Below, in pieces: positions 16,827 through 26,000 of a stretch of DNA of 64,000 nt; the first letter of the stretch is position 1; every line of letters starts with the position of its first letter. Origin of the DNA: Hymenobacter citatus. Lineage in GTDB: Bacteria > Bacteroidota > Bacteroidia > Cytophagales > Hymenobacteraceae. The notes below the pieces were generated by a model. It made no database searches. It saw only the letters and a program-made list of their open reading frames with translations, and had not been told where the DNA came from. The DNA lies in assembly GCF_014333615.1 (NCBI RefSeq), contig NZ_JACSCY010000004.1, positions 186,001 through 250,000 of the forward strand, written 5' to 3'. The position numbers and the translations under genes are program-made.

Positions 16827-17813
16827 ATGAAACTCAAACCCATCAAGGAACAAACCATTGTTATTACAGGTGCAACCAGCGGCATCGGACTAGCTACGGC
16901 TCAACTAGCCGCCAAACAAGGTGCAAAGCTGGTACTAGCGGCGCGCAGTGAGGAAGACTTGCAGAAGGTGGCCCGGGAGCTAGGCGGCGACGTTGCCACC
17001 GTAGCGGCCGATGTGGCCAATGCCGACGAGGTGCGGCGCATTGCCGAAACCGCCTTGGCGCGCTTCGGCAGCATCGATACCTGGGTAAATAACGCCGGGG
17101 TAGGCATTGTAGGAATGATTGAGCAGGGAAGCGTGGAAGACTACCGCAAGCTGTTCGATACCAACTTTTGGGGTGTGGTGAATGGCTCCTTGGAAGCCCT
17201 GAAGCACCTGAAGCCCAAAGGCGGCGCACTCATCAACTTGGGCAGCGAGGTATCCGATTTGGGTGTGGCGCTGCAAGGGGTGTATGCGGCCAGTAAGCAC
17301 GCCATCAAAGGCTTTACCGACGCGCTGCGCGCCGAGCTGGAGCACGAGGGCGCGCCAGTGTCGGTTACACTGATCAAGCCAGCCGGCATTAATACGCCAT
17401 TTATGCAAAACGCGCGCAACTACCTGGACCGGGAGCCGAAGCTGCCTGACCCCGTATACGCGCCCGAAGAAGTGGCCTATGCCATTGTGCACGCCGCCGC
17501 GCATACGGAGCGCGACGTGTACGTGGGCGGTGCTAGCAAGCTATTCAGCTCCTTCAATAAAGTAGCACCCAGCGCTGTAGACTGGGTGAATGCCCACGTG
17601 ATGCCCAGCCAGGAAGTGCGCCCCGACCAGGCGCCCAGCAACCCGCAGGGCGGTTTGCACCAGCCCGGTGTTGGGGGCCACGTACACGGCGACCATCCGG
17701 GCTACGTGTTTCAGAAAAGCTACTACACGCGTGCCGCTTTGCACCCGGTAGCCTCGGGGGCACTCCTGGCCCTGGTAAGCGGCGCCGTGGCACTGTGGCT
17801 GTCGAAGAAATAA
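16827..17813 (+). CDS. SDR family oxidoreductase with C-terminal membrane anchor
   Basis: The 328-residue classical short-chain dehydrogenase has the NAD(P) motif 'TGATSGIGLA' (residues 13-22), 'NNAGVG', and the catalytic Y-x3-K in 'VYAASKHAIKG'. A C-terminal hydrophobic helix ('ALLALVSGAVALWLS') ends in lysines, so the enzyme may be membrane-anchored. The substrate is unknown. A family A hairpin with T-run follows 30 bases after the stop. Confidence 0.92.
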   Translation: MKLKPIKEQTIVITGATSGIGLATAQLAAKQGAKLVLAARSEEDLQKVARELGGDVATVAADVANADEVRRIAETALARFGSIDTWVNNAGVGIVGMIEQGSVEDYRKLFDTNFWGVVNGSLEALKHLKPKGGALINLGSEVSDLGVALQGVYAASKHAIKGFTDALRAELEHEGAPVSVTLIKPAGINTPFMQNARNYLDREPKLPDPVYAPEEVAYAIVHAAAHTERDVYVGGASKLFSSFNKVAPSAVDWVNAHVMPSQEVRPDQAPSNPQGGLHQPGVGGHVHGDHPGYVFQKSYYTRAALHPVASGALLALVSGAVALWLSKK

Positions 17814-17842
17814 AAGGCCGTCTTTATATAGAGCGTTTTAGC

Positions 17843-17943
17843 AGAACGTCATTCCGAGCTTGTCGAGGAATCTCGCGTGCTGATGGTAGGTAGTGTCTTA
17901 CGTCAGCACGCGAGATTCCTCGACAAGCTCGGAATGACGTTCT
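17843..17943. repeat. Family A long hairpin repeat (copy 3)
   Basis: Two perfect 41-base arms (17843-17883, 17903-17943) carry TCATTCCGAGCTTGTCGAGG. The right arm runs into TTTTTTT, so this copy is also a good terminator for the SDR gene. Confidence 0.9.
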
Positions 17944-18071
17944 TTTTTTGGTCCGTTCTGCCCTCGTTCTGTTTCAGATGTTCTCCGGAAAAGCCTTTGT
18001 TATGCAAACCCCGAACAAACAGTCGGGTATACGGATTGGGTACACAGAATATTCTTAGCTCCCTGAACGAA

Positions 18072-19196
18072 ATGCGCAATTTCTGGAAAATCGTTGGCTA
18101 CTTGGTAGCAGGTATCGTGGCCATGCTGATTGTAGCAGGTGTCGCGTTTGCGCAGTTGAGCCCGGAGCTGGGCGGTAAGCCAACCAAGGCGCAACGGGCG
18201 GCCTATGCCGAGTCGGGGCACTACCAGGATGGGGAGTTCCGGAACTTGGTGCCGACGGAGGTGATGACCGGGGGGAGTACAGTGAAGGTGTTCTGGCAGT
18301 TTCTGTTCAGCAAAACGCCCAGCAGCGAGCCGCCCGGCCCGCTGCCTACCCATATGCTCGACTCGCTCAGCATCACCCGCAAAACGCCGGACATGGTGCG
18401 CGTTACGTGGTTTGGGCACTCGGCCAGCCTGGTGGAAATAGCCAGCAAAAACATCCTCTTCGACCCCATGCTGAGCGTGAAGATGGGGCCGCTACCCCTG
18501 GTCACGCCCAAGCGCTACAACGACACGCTGGCCATTACGGCCGAGGAGCTGCCGCCCATCGAAGCAGTCCTGATTTCGCACGACCACTACGACCACCTCG
18601 ACTACAAAACCATCGTGAAGCTGAAGGACAAGGTGGCCCACTTCTACGTGCCGCTGGGGGTAGGGGCGCACCTGCTGGCCTGGGGCGTAGACCCGGCCCG
18701 CGTGCAGGAGCTGGACTGGCACGACTCCATCCAGCTGCCCGGCCTCACGATTGTGAGCACGCCGGCGCGCCACTTTTCCGGGCGCGGGCTGGGCAACCGC
18801 AACAGCACCTCGTGGTCGTCGTGGGTGCTGAAGACGCCTACCCACCGCGTGTTCTACAGCGGCGACGGCGGTTACGGGCCGCACTTCCAGCGCATTGGCC
18901 AGCAGTACGGCCCCTTCGATCTGGCACTGCTGGAGTGCGGGCAGTACGATAAGAACTGGGCCGAGATTCACATGCTGCCCGAGCAAACCGTGCAAGCCGC
19001 CCTCGACGTGCAGGCGCGGGTGTTTCTGCCGGTGCACTGGGGCGCCTTCACCGAAGCTCACCACCCCTGGAACGAATCGGTGAAGCGGGCCACCGCCGAA
19101 GCCGCCCGCCGCCACGTGCCCTTCACGACGCCCGAGCTAGGCCAGTCGGTGGTGGTAGGGGTAGGGATGCTGCCACAACGGCGGTGGTGGGAATAA
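18072..19196 (+). CDS. MBL-fold metal-dependent hydrolase (NAPE-PLD/UlaG-like)
   Basis: The 374-residue protein has an N-terminal membrane segment (residues 8-27) and the zinc motif H170-x-H172-x-D174-H175 ('ISHDHYDHLDY'). It also has 'GDGGYGPHFQRIG', 'ECGQYDKNW' and 'LPVHWGAFTEAHH'. This layout is typical of NAPE-PLD-like phosphodiesterases and UlaG-like lactonases; the substrate is not known. The ATG at 18072 is taken because upstream in-frame sequence lies within a family A repeat. Confidence 0.92.
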   Translation: MRNFWKIVGYLVAGIVAMLIVAGVAFAQLSPELGGKPTKAQRAAYAESGHYQDGEFRNLVPTEVMTGGSTVKVFWQFLFSKTPSSEPPGPLPTHMLDSLSITRKTPDMVRVTWFGHSASLVEIASKNILFDPMLSVKMGPLPLVTPKRYNDTLAITAEELPPIEAVLISHDHYDHLDYKTIVKLKDKVAHFYVPLGVGAHLLAWGVDPARVQELDWHDSIQLPGLTIVSTPARHFSGRGLGNRNSTSWSSWVLKTPTHRVFYSGDGGYGPHFQRIGQQYGPFDLALLECGQYDKNWAEIHMLPEQTVQAALDVQARVFLPVHWGAFTEAHHPWNESVKRATAEAARRHVPFTTPELGQSVVVGVGMLPQRRWWE

Positions 19197-19261
19197 AAGC
19201 CTGGCAGCAAGACGAATTTGGTCAGATATATCTATCTACAAGCTAAAAAAGTGATAAATGA

Positions 19262-19717
19262 TTAATCTATATTGCTTCCCATTAACTGTAAAAAAATATA
19301 TATAAACCTAATGGAACAGGTAAGCGAAAAAGCAGTGGTAAATACAGTAATTAATTGAACATAACGCCAATAAGAAGAAGCTGTATTAATATCAGAGGGA
19401 ATAAAAGATAAGCTAAGTAGAAATAAAGCTGTTGCTAATAACACCCACACTGCAACAACTAAATACTGATTGAATAAAGGCAATTGTCCAAGTTGAGTAA
19501 TAAACTGTTTGCGTCGGCTAGTTATAGTCTGAAAAATGGTATAAATAGTTAATAGAAAGCCTAGAAGTGTGGTTGTAACTGTTAAGCTGGCGCTACTAAA
19601 CGCTCCAAAAATTTTGTTAGCCTCTGCTGGGGCTAAAGTATGAAGATAGTGGCGCACTACCCAGGTAACACCTAGGGCTATTGTAAGTGGCCAATACCGT
19701 TCGATAATACGTGTCAT
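19262..19717 (-). CDS. Four-helix membrane protein of an unknown two-gene cassette
   Basis: The 151-residue protein is almost entirely hydrophobic. Four helices are visible (about residues 9-25, 45-65, 85-105 and 122-145), separated by a basic cytosolic segment ('ITSRRKQFITQLGQLP'). It has no recognisable family. Its ATG follows the stop of the 319-aa gene by 11 bases, and a GGAG-like site overlaps the end of that gene, so the two are very likely translated together. Base composition is AT-richer than flanking genes. Confidence 0.6.
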   Translation of the reverse strand: MTRIIERYWPLTIALGVTWVVRHYLHTLAPAEANKIFGAFSSASLTVTTTLLGFLLTIYTIFQTITSRRKQFITQLGQLPLFNQYLVVAVWVLLATALFLLSLSFIPSDINTASSYWRYVQLITVFTTAFSLTCSIRFIYIFLQLMGSNID

Positions 19718-19728
19718 GATTGGTTAAG

Positions 19729-20688
19729 CTACTCTCCGCCTACACTTTGAATAACGGCAGCGTGTTTTTCAAATAATTCTAGAATGAGCTGACACCTATG
19801 GCGAACAGCTACAGAACTAGGCAGCGTGGAATCTGTAAAAGGAACAGCTGAGATAGAATCTGTTACTCTGTTTGCTAACAAATTTAGCTGAGTTAGGCGT
19901 TCCAAATCCTCTTCCTGTCCAACAACTTGCAATAGTGATAGTTCACGAGGATCTAATTCATCCATCGCGCTAACAAATTTGTCGACAAAACTTCTTTGTA
20001 ATGAAGGGTTTATTCCTAGGTCTGTCTGCCGCTTTTTAGGCGGACGACTTGGGACCTTGAAAGTACAAATTATCTCATCGCTGCCACTCTCAGTAGCAAC
20101 TTTGAAAGAGCTAGTAATAGCTTGCCTAGTAGCTTCATCGCGGAACATAGAGACATCACGCAACCGAGCTATATGTACTCTAAGTTGCGTAATTCGAGTA
20201 AGACGTTTGAATACAGCACGAGCATCTAAGTTTTCAATAACAGCTGGATGAATGTGTGGAAAACGCCCATTCCGCTGTTCAAGTAACATAGTACGCAGAT
20301 ATAGGCACCAATCACGGGCTGTAGTGCTGCCTTCACCAGGGCTTTCTAGTAGCAGAATGCGCCGCCGCTTTTCAAAGACAAAACAACTAGTTTTACTAAG
20401 ACCTTGGCCTGGTGTTAATGGAAGTAAACCAAATTGTTTACTATCCGTCGCATAAGTAGGAGGTAGATTTGCCATTTGATTGTGCACTAATGCACCTTGT
20501 ATATAATCTCCTCTATCTTCTACTGCATAAGCATCTAGCGAATAGCTCTCTCCCTTAAGAAATGATTTGAATTTTGAGCAATCAACGGTTGCAATAGCAT
20601 CGTTCAGTATTTTCTCTGAATGTTCGTTATTACTGTCTGTATTAATGCGCCAGAAATTGACAGAAATCTTACGTGGTCTTATGCCCAT
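19729..20688 (-). CDS. Unknown 319-aa cytosolic protein, partner of the membrane protein
   Basis: I do not recognise this protein. It has no signal peptide or membrane helix. Visible traits are an N-terminal 'KISVNFWRINTDSNN', then 'DYIQGALVHNQM', then 'LTPGQGLSKTSCFVFEKRRRILLLE' in a beta-rich first half. A charged alpha-helical second half ends in 'LILELFEKHAAVIQSVGGE'. It may be a distant relative of DUF6731-like proteins, but I cannot confirm this. It is the first gene of an AT-rich cassette inserted between mutB (78 bases away) and the MBL gene. Confidence 0.65.
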   Translation of the reverse strand: MGIRPRKISVNFWRINTDSNNEHSEKILNDAIATVDCSKFKSFLKGESYSLDAYAVEDRGDYIQGALVHNQMANLPPTYATDSKQFGLLPLTPGQGLSKTSCFVFEKRRRILLLESPGEGSTTARDWCLYLRTMLLEQRNGRFPHIHPAVIENLDARAVFKRLTRITQLRVHIARLRDVSMFRDEATRQAITSSFKVATESGSDEIICTFKVPSRPPKKRQTDLGINPSLQRSFVDKFVSAMDELDPRELSLLQVVGQEEDLERLTQLNLLANRVTDSISAVPFTDSTLPSSVAVRHRCQLILELFEKHAAVIQSVGGE

Positions 20689-20766
20689 AATTAGTGTAAT
20701 GTTAATTATCGTATTAAACAGACAGGAAAAGCTAAATCTCCAAACAAGATATAGTCTTGTATCGAG

Positions 20767-22989
20767 TTACTCCCCCAACTTCCCCAAAATCTCCTGCGCC
20801 GCCACGGCAATAACCGTCCCCGGCCCGTACACGCCGGCCACGCCCGCATCATACAGAAACTGGTAGTCCTGCGCCGGAATCACGCCGCCGGCAATAACGA
20901 GGATATCCGCGCGTTCGAGCTGCCGTAGCTCCGCCAGCAGCTGCGGAATCAGGGTTTTGTGGCCGGCGGCGAGGCTGCTGACGCCCACCACGTGCACGTC
21001 GTTTTCGGTGGCCTGACGGGCTACCTCGGCGGGCGTTTGGAACAGGGGCGCAATGTCCACGTCGAAGCCCACGTCGGCGAAGGAGGTAGCAATGATTTTG
21101 GAGCCCCGGTCGTGGCCGTCCTGGCCCATTTTGGCGACCAGCATACGCGGGCGGCGGCCTTCGCGGGCGGCGAAGTCGTCGGCCATGTGGCGGGCCTGGG
21201 CAAATTGCTCGTCGTAGCTCATCTCCGCCGAATATACACCCGAAATGGCCCGAATGGTAGCCTGATGGCGGCCATATACTTTTTCGAGGGCATCGGAGAT
21301 TTCGCCGAGGGTAGCGCGCAGGCGGGCGGCCGTCACGGCCAGGTCCAGGAGGTTACCCCACCCCCCGGCCCCCTCCCCTCCGGGAGAGGGGGAGCCAAAC
21401 GATTCTGTTGTTGACTGCTGTGTGGCTCCCCCTCTCCCGGAGGGGAGGGGGCCGGGGGGTGGGGTCTGCCCAGCCGCCGCCGTAAGCGCCGCCAGCGCCG
21501 CCTGCACAGCCGCTTCGTCGCGCCCAGCCCGCACTTTTTGTAGCCGCGCAATCTGCGACTCGCGCACGGCGGCATTGTCGATGTCGAGCAGTTCGATATT
21601 GGTGGGCTCGTCAATCTTGTATTGGTTCACGCCTACCACTACCTCCTTGTTGGAGTCGATGCGAGCCTGCTTGCGGGCGGCGGCTTCCTCGATGCGCATT
21701 TTGGGTAGGCCGGTTTCAATGGCCTTGGCCATGCCGCCCAGCTCTTCCACCTCCTGCATCAAGGCCCAGGCTTTGTCGGCCAGCTCGTGGGTGAGGGTTT
21801 CCACGTAGTAGGAGCCGCCCCAGGGGTCCACCACGCGGGTGATGTCGGTTTCGTGCTGGAGGTAGAGCTGGGTGTTGCGGGCAATGCGGGCCGAGAAGTC
21901 GGTGGGGAGGGCAATGGCCTCGTCGAGGGCGTTGGTGTGCAGGCTTTGGGTGCCGCCCAGCACGGCGGCCAGCGCCTCCACACAGGTGCGGGCCACGTTG
22001 TTGTAGGGGTCCTGCTCGGTGAGGGAGTAGCCCGAGGTCTGGCAGTGCGTGCGCAGCGCCAACGACTTCGGGTTCTGCGGGTTGAACTGCTGGATGAGCT
22101 TGGCCCAGAGCATACGGGCGGCGCGCATCTTGGCAATTTCCATGAAGTGATTCATGCCAATGGCCCAGAAAAACGACAGCCGCGGCGCGAAATCATCAAT
22201 GCTCAAACCCGCCGCCAGGCCGGTGCGCACGTACTCCAGCCCGTCGGCCAGGGTATAGGCCAGCTCAATGTCAGCGGTGGCGCCGGCCTCCTGCATGTGG
22301 TAGCCCGAGATGCTGATGCTGTTGAACTTAGGCATGTGCCGCGCCGTGTACTCAAAAATATCGGCAATGATGCGCATGCTGGGCGCGGGCGGGTAGATAT
22401 AGGTGTTGCGCACCATAAACTCCTTCAGAATATCATTCTGAATGGTGCCCGCCAGCTTGTCGGGCGTCACGCCCTGTTCCTCGGCCGCCACAATGTAAAA
22501 GGCCATAATGGGCAGCACCGCTCCGTTCATGGTCATGCTCACCGACATCTGATCCAGCGGAATCTGGTCGAACAGCACCTTCATATCCTCCACCGAGTCG
22601 ATAGCCACGCCGGCCTTGCCCACGTCGCCCTCCACGCGGGGGTGGTCGGAGTCGTAGCCGCGGTGCGTGGCCAGGTCAAACGCCACCGAGAGGCCCTTTT
22701 GCCCGCCCGCCAGGTTGCGGCGGTAAAAGGCGTTGCTTTCCTCGGCCGTGGAGAAGCCCGCGTACTGCCGCACGGTCCAGGGTTTCTGCACATACATAGT
22801 AGAGTAGGGGCCGCGCAGGTAGGGCGCCACGCCCGCGCCAAAGCCGAGATGGTCGAGGCCGGCCACGTCCTGGGCCGTGTAGTAGCTTTTCAGCTCGATG
22901 CCTTCGGGGGTAGGGGAGGCAGCGGGCGGCGCGGTGGGGGTAGGCAGCGTGCCGGCGTTGTAGGGAATATGGGCGAAATCGGGCGTCAT
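20767..22989 (-). CDS. mutB: Methylmalonyl-CoA mutase, large (B12-binding) subunit
   Basis: The 740-residue protein has the TIM-barrel catalytic domain (about residues 40-540, '[31 protein letters not shown]') and a C-terminal cobalamin domain with the His-ligand motif 'DGHDRGSK'. It converts (R)-methylmalonyl-CoA and succinyl-CoA using adenosylcobalamin, in complex with MutA. Between the domains it contains an extra stretch of about 38 residues, Pro/Gly/Ser-rich, encoded by a palindromic repeat (21355-21465) inserted in frame. The frame stays open and all key motifs are intact, so the protein is probably functional. The ATG at 22989 is the first with family similarity. Confidence 0.95.
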   Translation of the reverse strand: MTPDFAHIPYNAGTLPTPTAPPAASPTPEGIELKSYYTAQDVAGLDHLGFGAGVAPYLRGPYSTMYVQKPWTVRQYAGFSTAEESNAFYRRNLAGGQKGLSVAFDLATHRGYDSDHPRVEGDVGKAGVAIDSVEDMKVLFDQIPLDQMSVSMTMNGAVLPIMAFYIVAAEEQGVTPDKLAGTIQNDILKEFMVRNTYIYPPAPSMRIIADIFEYTARHMPKFNSISISGYHMQEAGATADIELAYTLADGLEYVRTGLAAGLSIDDFAPRLSFFWAIGMNHFMEIAKMRAARMLWAKLIQQFNPQNPKSLALRTHCQTSGYSLTEQDPYNNVARTCVEALAAVLGGTQSLHTNALDEAIALPTDFSARIARNTQLYLQHETDITRVVDPWGGSYYVETLTHELADKAWALMQEVEELGGMAKAIETGLPKMRIEEAAARKQARIDSNKEVVVGVNQYKIDEPTNIELLDIDNAAVRESQIARLQKVRAGRDEAAVQAALAALTAAAGQTPPPGPLPSGRGGATQQSTTESFGSPSPGGEGAGGWGNLLDLAVTAARLRATLGEISDALEKVYGRHQATIRAISGVYSAEMSYDEQFAQARHMADDFAAREGRRPRMLVAKMGQDGHDRGSKIIATSFADVGFDVDIAPLFQTPAEVARQATENDVHVVGVSSLAAGHKTLIPQLLAELRQLERADILVIAGGVIPAQDYQFLYDAGVAGVYGPGTVIAVAAQEILGKLGE
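21355..21465. repeat. Perfect 42-base-arm palindromic repeat inside mutB
   Basis: Arms 21355-21396 and 21424-21465 are exact inverse copies over 42 bases (CT-rich: CCCCTCCCCTCCGGGAGAGG core). They are separated by a 27-base spacer. The element lies wholly within mutB, in the linker between the catalytic and B12 domains, and reads through in frame. Base composition is unlike neighbouring codons. Confidence 0.95.
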
Positions 22990-22999
22990 GAGAGTAGGG

Positions 23000-23092
23000 G
23001 TAGGGGCGCGTCGCACGCGTCCGGCATCGGGTGGGGATATTAGGAAGAAGCTGCTACGGCGCGGCCGAAGGGCGCGTGCCACGCGCCCCTAC
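23000..23092. repeat. Family B inverted-repeat element between mutA and mutB
   Basis: Left arm GTAGGGGCGCGTCGCACGCG (23000-23019) and right arm GTAGGGGCGCGTGGCACGCG (read on the minus strand, ending 23092) are near-identical inverse copies. The minus-strand TAG of the right arm (23089-23091) is the stop codon of mutA. The element separates mutA and mutB by 99 bases. Confidence 0.8.
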
Positions 23093-24876
23093 CGTTTGCC
23101 CTGTAATCGGGCCAGCACATCTTCCGTGCTATAACCTTCCACCACAAATTCTTGAAAACCAAAAAATTGCACGGCTTCCTGCAACGTCGCAAGGTCGGAG
23201 GTGAGCAGGGGCGAGGGTAGGAAAGATGGGTCGTCGGCTGGCACGCGGTGCACCAGGCGGGCCAATCGGCTGAACTGCTCGGGCGTGGCATACATCAGCG
23301 TGGCTTCTTCGGAAGAAGAAAACAGCACCGAGACCGTGCCCTCCGGGTGGCTCTCGCGCAGCTCCGGCCGTTCTGCGGCGGGAAGGGTTTGGAGAAACGA
23401 TTCCAGAATGTGCTGGTTGGTATGAGCGCCCAGCAGCACCACGGCCGCCCGCTTCAGCTTCTTCTCGCGCCGCTGAAAGTGCAGCGCCGTGGCCAGTTGC
23501 AGTACTTCCGAGGGGTAGGCGGCCCGCGTCGAGTCAAAATCGGCACTACGCAATAAGCGCTTGGGGTTGAAGCTGAACTGCTCACGCGGATTCTGGTAGC
23601 GGTTGGTGCCCACAATCACCTGCTCGCCGGTGGCAATGCGCCGGAACTGCGCCTGGGTGGTGACTTGTAGATGATTGATAACGAGCCGAACGGCTCGCGG
23701 CATACCGCCCGCTGCCTGCACCTCTTGAAACAGTGCCCAGGCGTTGCGGGCCAACTCATCGGTGAGGGTTTCTAGGTAGTAGGAGCCGGCAGCCGGGTCG
23801 GCCACTTGTTGCAGGTGGGCTTCGGCACGCAGCAGGGTAGGGATGTTGCGGGCCAAGCGGTCGGCAAAGGCATTGGGCGCCGCAAACAGGCTGTCGAAGG
23901 GCGTGACGCTTACGGCATCGGCGCCGCCTACCACGGCGGCCATGGCCTCGGTGGTGGTGCGCAGCAGGTTGGTGGGCGGGTCGAGGGTAGTCTGGCTCCA
24001 GGTGGCCGTGCTGGCGTAGATGCGCAGTTGGGGCGCCATCTCGGCGGGTAGCTGCTGGGCAAATAGCAGCGTGGCCCACAGCCGGCGCAGGGCGCGCAGC
24101 TTGGCTATTTCGGTGAAGTAGCTGGGGTTGATGGCCACCTGCACTTGCACGGCGGCGGCCACCGTGGCTACCTCTAGTTCGTTGCTGGGTAGGCAATCGA
24201 GATAGTACGCCGCCGCGCTTAGGGCAAAGGCCAGCTGCTGCGTAGCCGTACCGCCCCGGTTGCCGAAATACGCCCCGTTCAGCGTCAGCGCCTTGAATTC
24301 TGACAGGTGTTGCGTCAACTGCAATACGGTTCGCAGCGCGGTGAGCTGCCCCTGCAAATCCGGCAAATGGTCCGTTACGGGGTCGAAGCGCAGAAAGCCG
24401 CGCAGGGTGTTGCCGCTGGCTGTCAGCAGCCGCTCGATCAGGGGTAGGGGCGTGGCGCGCACCGAGTAGCCCACGTACGTAGTGGCCAGGGGTAGGCGCT
24501 GCGCCAAGTAGGTAACGTCGAAAGCGGCGGTATCGGCTAGGTCGAAGTGGGCGCCGTCGGCACCGCGTTGCAACGCCTCCGTTGCCCGGTCGATGGCGGC
24601 GTGGCCGTTGTCGTGGGCCGGTACCAGGTAAGTAGGCACGTTCAGCCAGGCGTTGGCCTCCGCCGTGCGCACCTGCGGGGTGGCGGGAGTAGATAGCGCG
24701 TCGAGAGCTTCGCGGTGGTAGAAGGGTTCCACTACCACGCCTTCGGGCGAGTGCCAGCGCAGCGTGGCCGGGTCCTGCCCTTTCAGGTCGCGGCGGATGC
24801 GCTCCTGCCAGGCGGCCGTACTCAGGGGAGTGAATTCAGAAAAGGAAAGCGGGGCGGTAGAGGAGGTATCGGCCAT
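23089..24876 (-). CDS. mutA: Methylmalonyl-CoA mutase, small subunit
   Basis: The 595-residue protein is homologous to the mutase barrel ('LRRDLKGQDPATLRWHSPEGV...', 'ADPAAGSYYLETLTDELARNAW', 'VVGGADAVSVTPFDSLF'). It lacks the DxHxxG cobalamin motif in its degenerate C-terminal flavodoxin-like domain, as expected for the non-catalytic partner. It is upstream of mutB on the same strand with a 99-base gap that holds a family B element. The ATG at 24876 starts the recognisable protein; the extension upstream is low-complexity. Confidence 0.93.
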   Translation of the reverse strand: MADTSSTAPLSFSEFTPLSTAAWQERIRRDLKGQDPATLRWHSPEGVVVEPFYHREALDALSTPATPQVRTAEANAWLNVPTYLVPAHDNGHAAIDRATEALQRGADGAHFDLADTAAFDVTYLAQRLPLATTYVGYSVRATPLPLIERLLTASGNTLRGFLRFDPVTDHLPDLQGQLTALRTVLQLTQHLSEFKALTLNGAYFGNRGGTATQQLAFALSAAAYYLDCLPSNELEVATVAAAVQVQVAINPSYFTEIAKLRALRRLWATLLFAQQLPAEMAPQLRIYASTATWSQTTLDPPTNLLRTTTEAMAAVVGGADAVSVTPFDSLFAAPNAFADRLARNIPTLLRAEAHLQQVADPAAGSYYLETLTDELARNAWALFQEVQAAGGMPRAVRLVINHLQVTTQAQFRRIATGEQVIVGTNRYQNPREQFSFNPKRLLRSADFDSTRAAYPSEVLQLATALHFQRREKKLKRAAVVLLGAHTNQHILESFLQTLPAAERPELRESHPEGTVSVLFSSSEEATLMYATPEQFSRLARLVHRVPADDPSFLPSPLLTSDLATLQEAVQFFGFQEFVVEGYSTEDVLARLQGKR

Positions 24877-25078
24877 AGAGGGAAGGGTGGGCCTGGAATA
24901 AGCAACAGAACAGGTGAAACGGTTAAAGATACCGTATCGGGGGGATAATGCACGGGAGAAAGTACGCGCCCGCTTACGCAGGGTGTAGGTGCATAGTTGA
25001 GTTAGGTGAAGTGGGTAAGTAGGGTAAGGCGAATACCAACCACGGGTATCACACCGCCGCCGAAACGCGCAATTCGCG

Positions 25079-25086
25079 TACCTTTG
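25079..25086 (+). promoter_or_regulatory. Bacteroidota-type -7 promoter element
   Basis: TACCTTTG matches the TAnnTTTG -7 consensus of Bacteroidota sigma-A promoters. It is 32 bases before the preferred ATG at 25111 and 17 before the alternative at 25096. Confidence 0.5.
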
Positions 25087-25110
25087 CACTTCTGTATGCC
25101 CCTCCTGCTT

Positions 25111-25866
25111 ATGTCGTTTTTTCGCACACGTACCACTGCTCTTGGCTGGCTGCTGGCCGTAGCCCTGCTACCTGCCTGCCAGCGCGCTGCTTACCAACCC
25201 CAGGCGGCCCTGGCCCCCATTACGGCCCGCCCCGTCGATAAGAGCCAGGCCGAGGACGCAAAGATGGCCGCCGAAATCACTCCTTACCGTCAGCGTGTTA
25301 CGGAACAGATGTCGGCGGTGCTGGGAACGGCTCCAGTGGCCCTTACCAAGAACGCAGGCGAGTCGCCGCTGGGCAACTTTGTGGCCGACTTGCAGCGCGA
25401 GCGGGCCGCCGTAGCCCTGCACCAGCCCATTGATTTGGCCGTGATGACCAACGGCGGCCTGCGCACGGCGTTTCCGGCCGGCCCCATCACGCTGGGCTCG
25501 GTGTTTGAGCTGATGCCGTTTGAAAACAAGCTGGTAGTGCTGGATGCCCCTGGCCCCGTGGTGCAGCAGTTGTTCGACTACGCCGCCCGTATCAAAATGG
25601 CGGTTTCGGGCGCTACCTATGCCGTAGCACCCGATGGCAAACCCACTGATATTCGCATTGGCGGCCAGCCCTTCAACCCGGCCCGCGTCTACGCCATTGC
25701 CATTTCCGACTACCTGGCCGGTGGCGGCGACAACCTTTTGTTTTTCAAACCCCTCACCCAGCGTGATACGGGCGTACTGCTGCGCCAGGCCATTGCCGAC
25801 AAAATCACCAGCCTCACGGCCCAAGGTAAACCCGTAGAGGCCCGCGTAGAAGGTAGGGTGAAATGA
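25111..25866 (+). CDS. 5'-nucleotidase C-terminal domain lipoprotein
   Basis: The 251-residue protein has a lipoprotein signal ('LLAVALLPAC') and then a complete 5_nucleotid_C domain: 'ESPLGNFVADLQRERAAV', 'MTNGGLRTAFPAGPITLGSVFELMPFENKLVVLDAPG', 'DYLAGGGDNLLFF'. This domain binds the nucleoside of UshA-type 5'-nucleotidases. Here it is a separate protein, and the metallophosphatase half is the next gene. I prefer the ATG at 25111 because an ATG at 25096 would leave almost no leader after the promoter. Confidence 0.92.
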   Translation: MSFFRTRTTALGWLLAVALLPACQRAAYQPQAALAPITARPVDKSQAEDAKMAAEITPYRQRVTEQMSAVLGTAPVALTKNAGESPLGNFVADLQRERAAVALHQPIDLAVMTNGGLRTAFPAGPITLGSVFELMPFENKLVVLDAPGPVVQQLFDYAARIKMAVSGATYAVAPDGKPTDIRIGGQPFNPARVYAIAISDYLAGGGDNLLFFKPLTQRDTGVLLRQAIADKITSLTAQGKPVEARVEGRVK

Positions 25867-26000
25867 AGTGTTGAGTTGTAAGTGTTGAATTTTGAATGAC
25901 TTGTGTAGGTTGTGAAAAGCATCACTCTCTCATTCTCAATTCATCCACGTGGCAGAATACTCAACCCAAAACTCAACATTCATAATTTAAAACTTCCAAC

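Noticed and set aside
21787..23043. 418-codon ORF opposite mutB
   Set aside because: It is antisense to the well-supported mutase gene and has no recognisable motifs; GC-rich third positions leave such frames open.
24877..25005. Cobalamin riboswitch upstream of mutA
   Set aside because: The leader is short and shows no B12-box-like sequence or characteristic stem arrangement.
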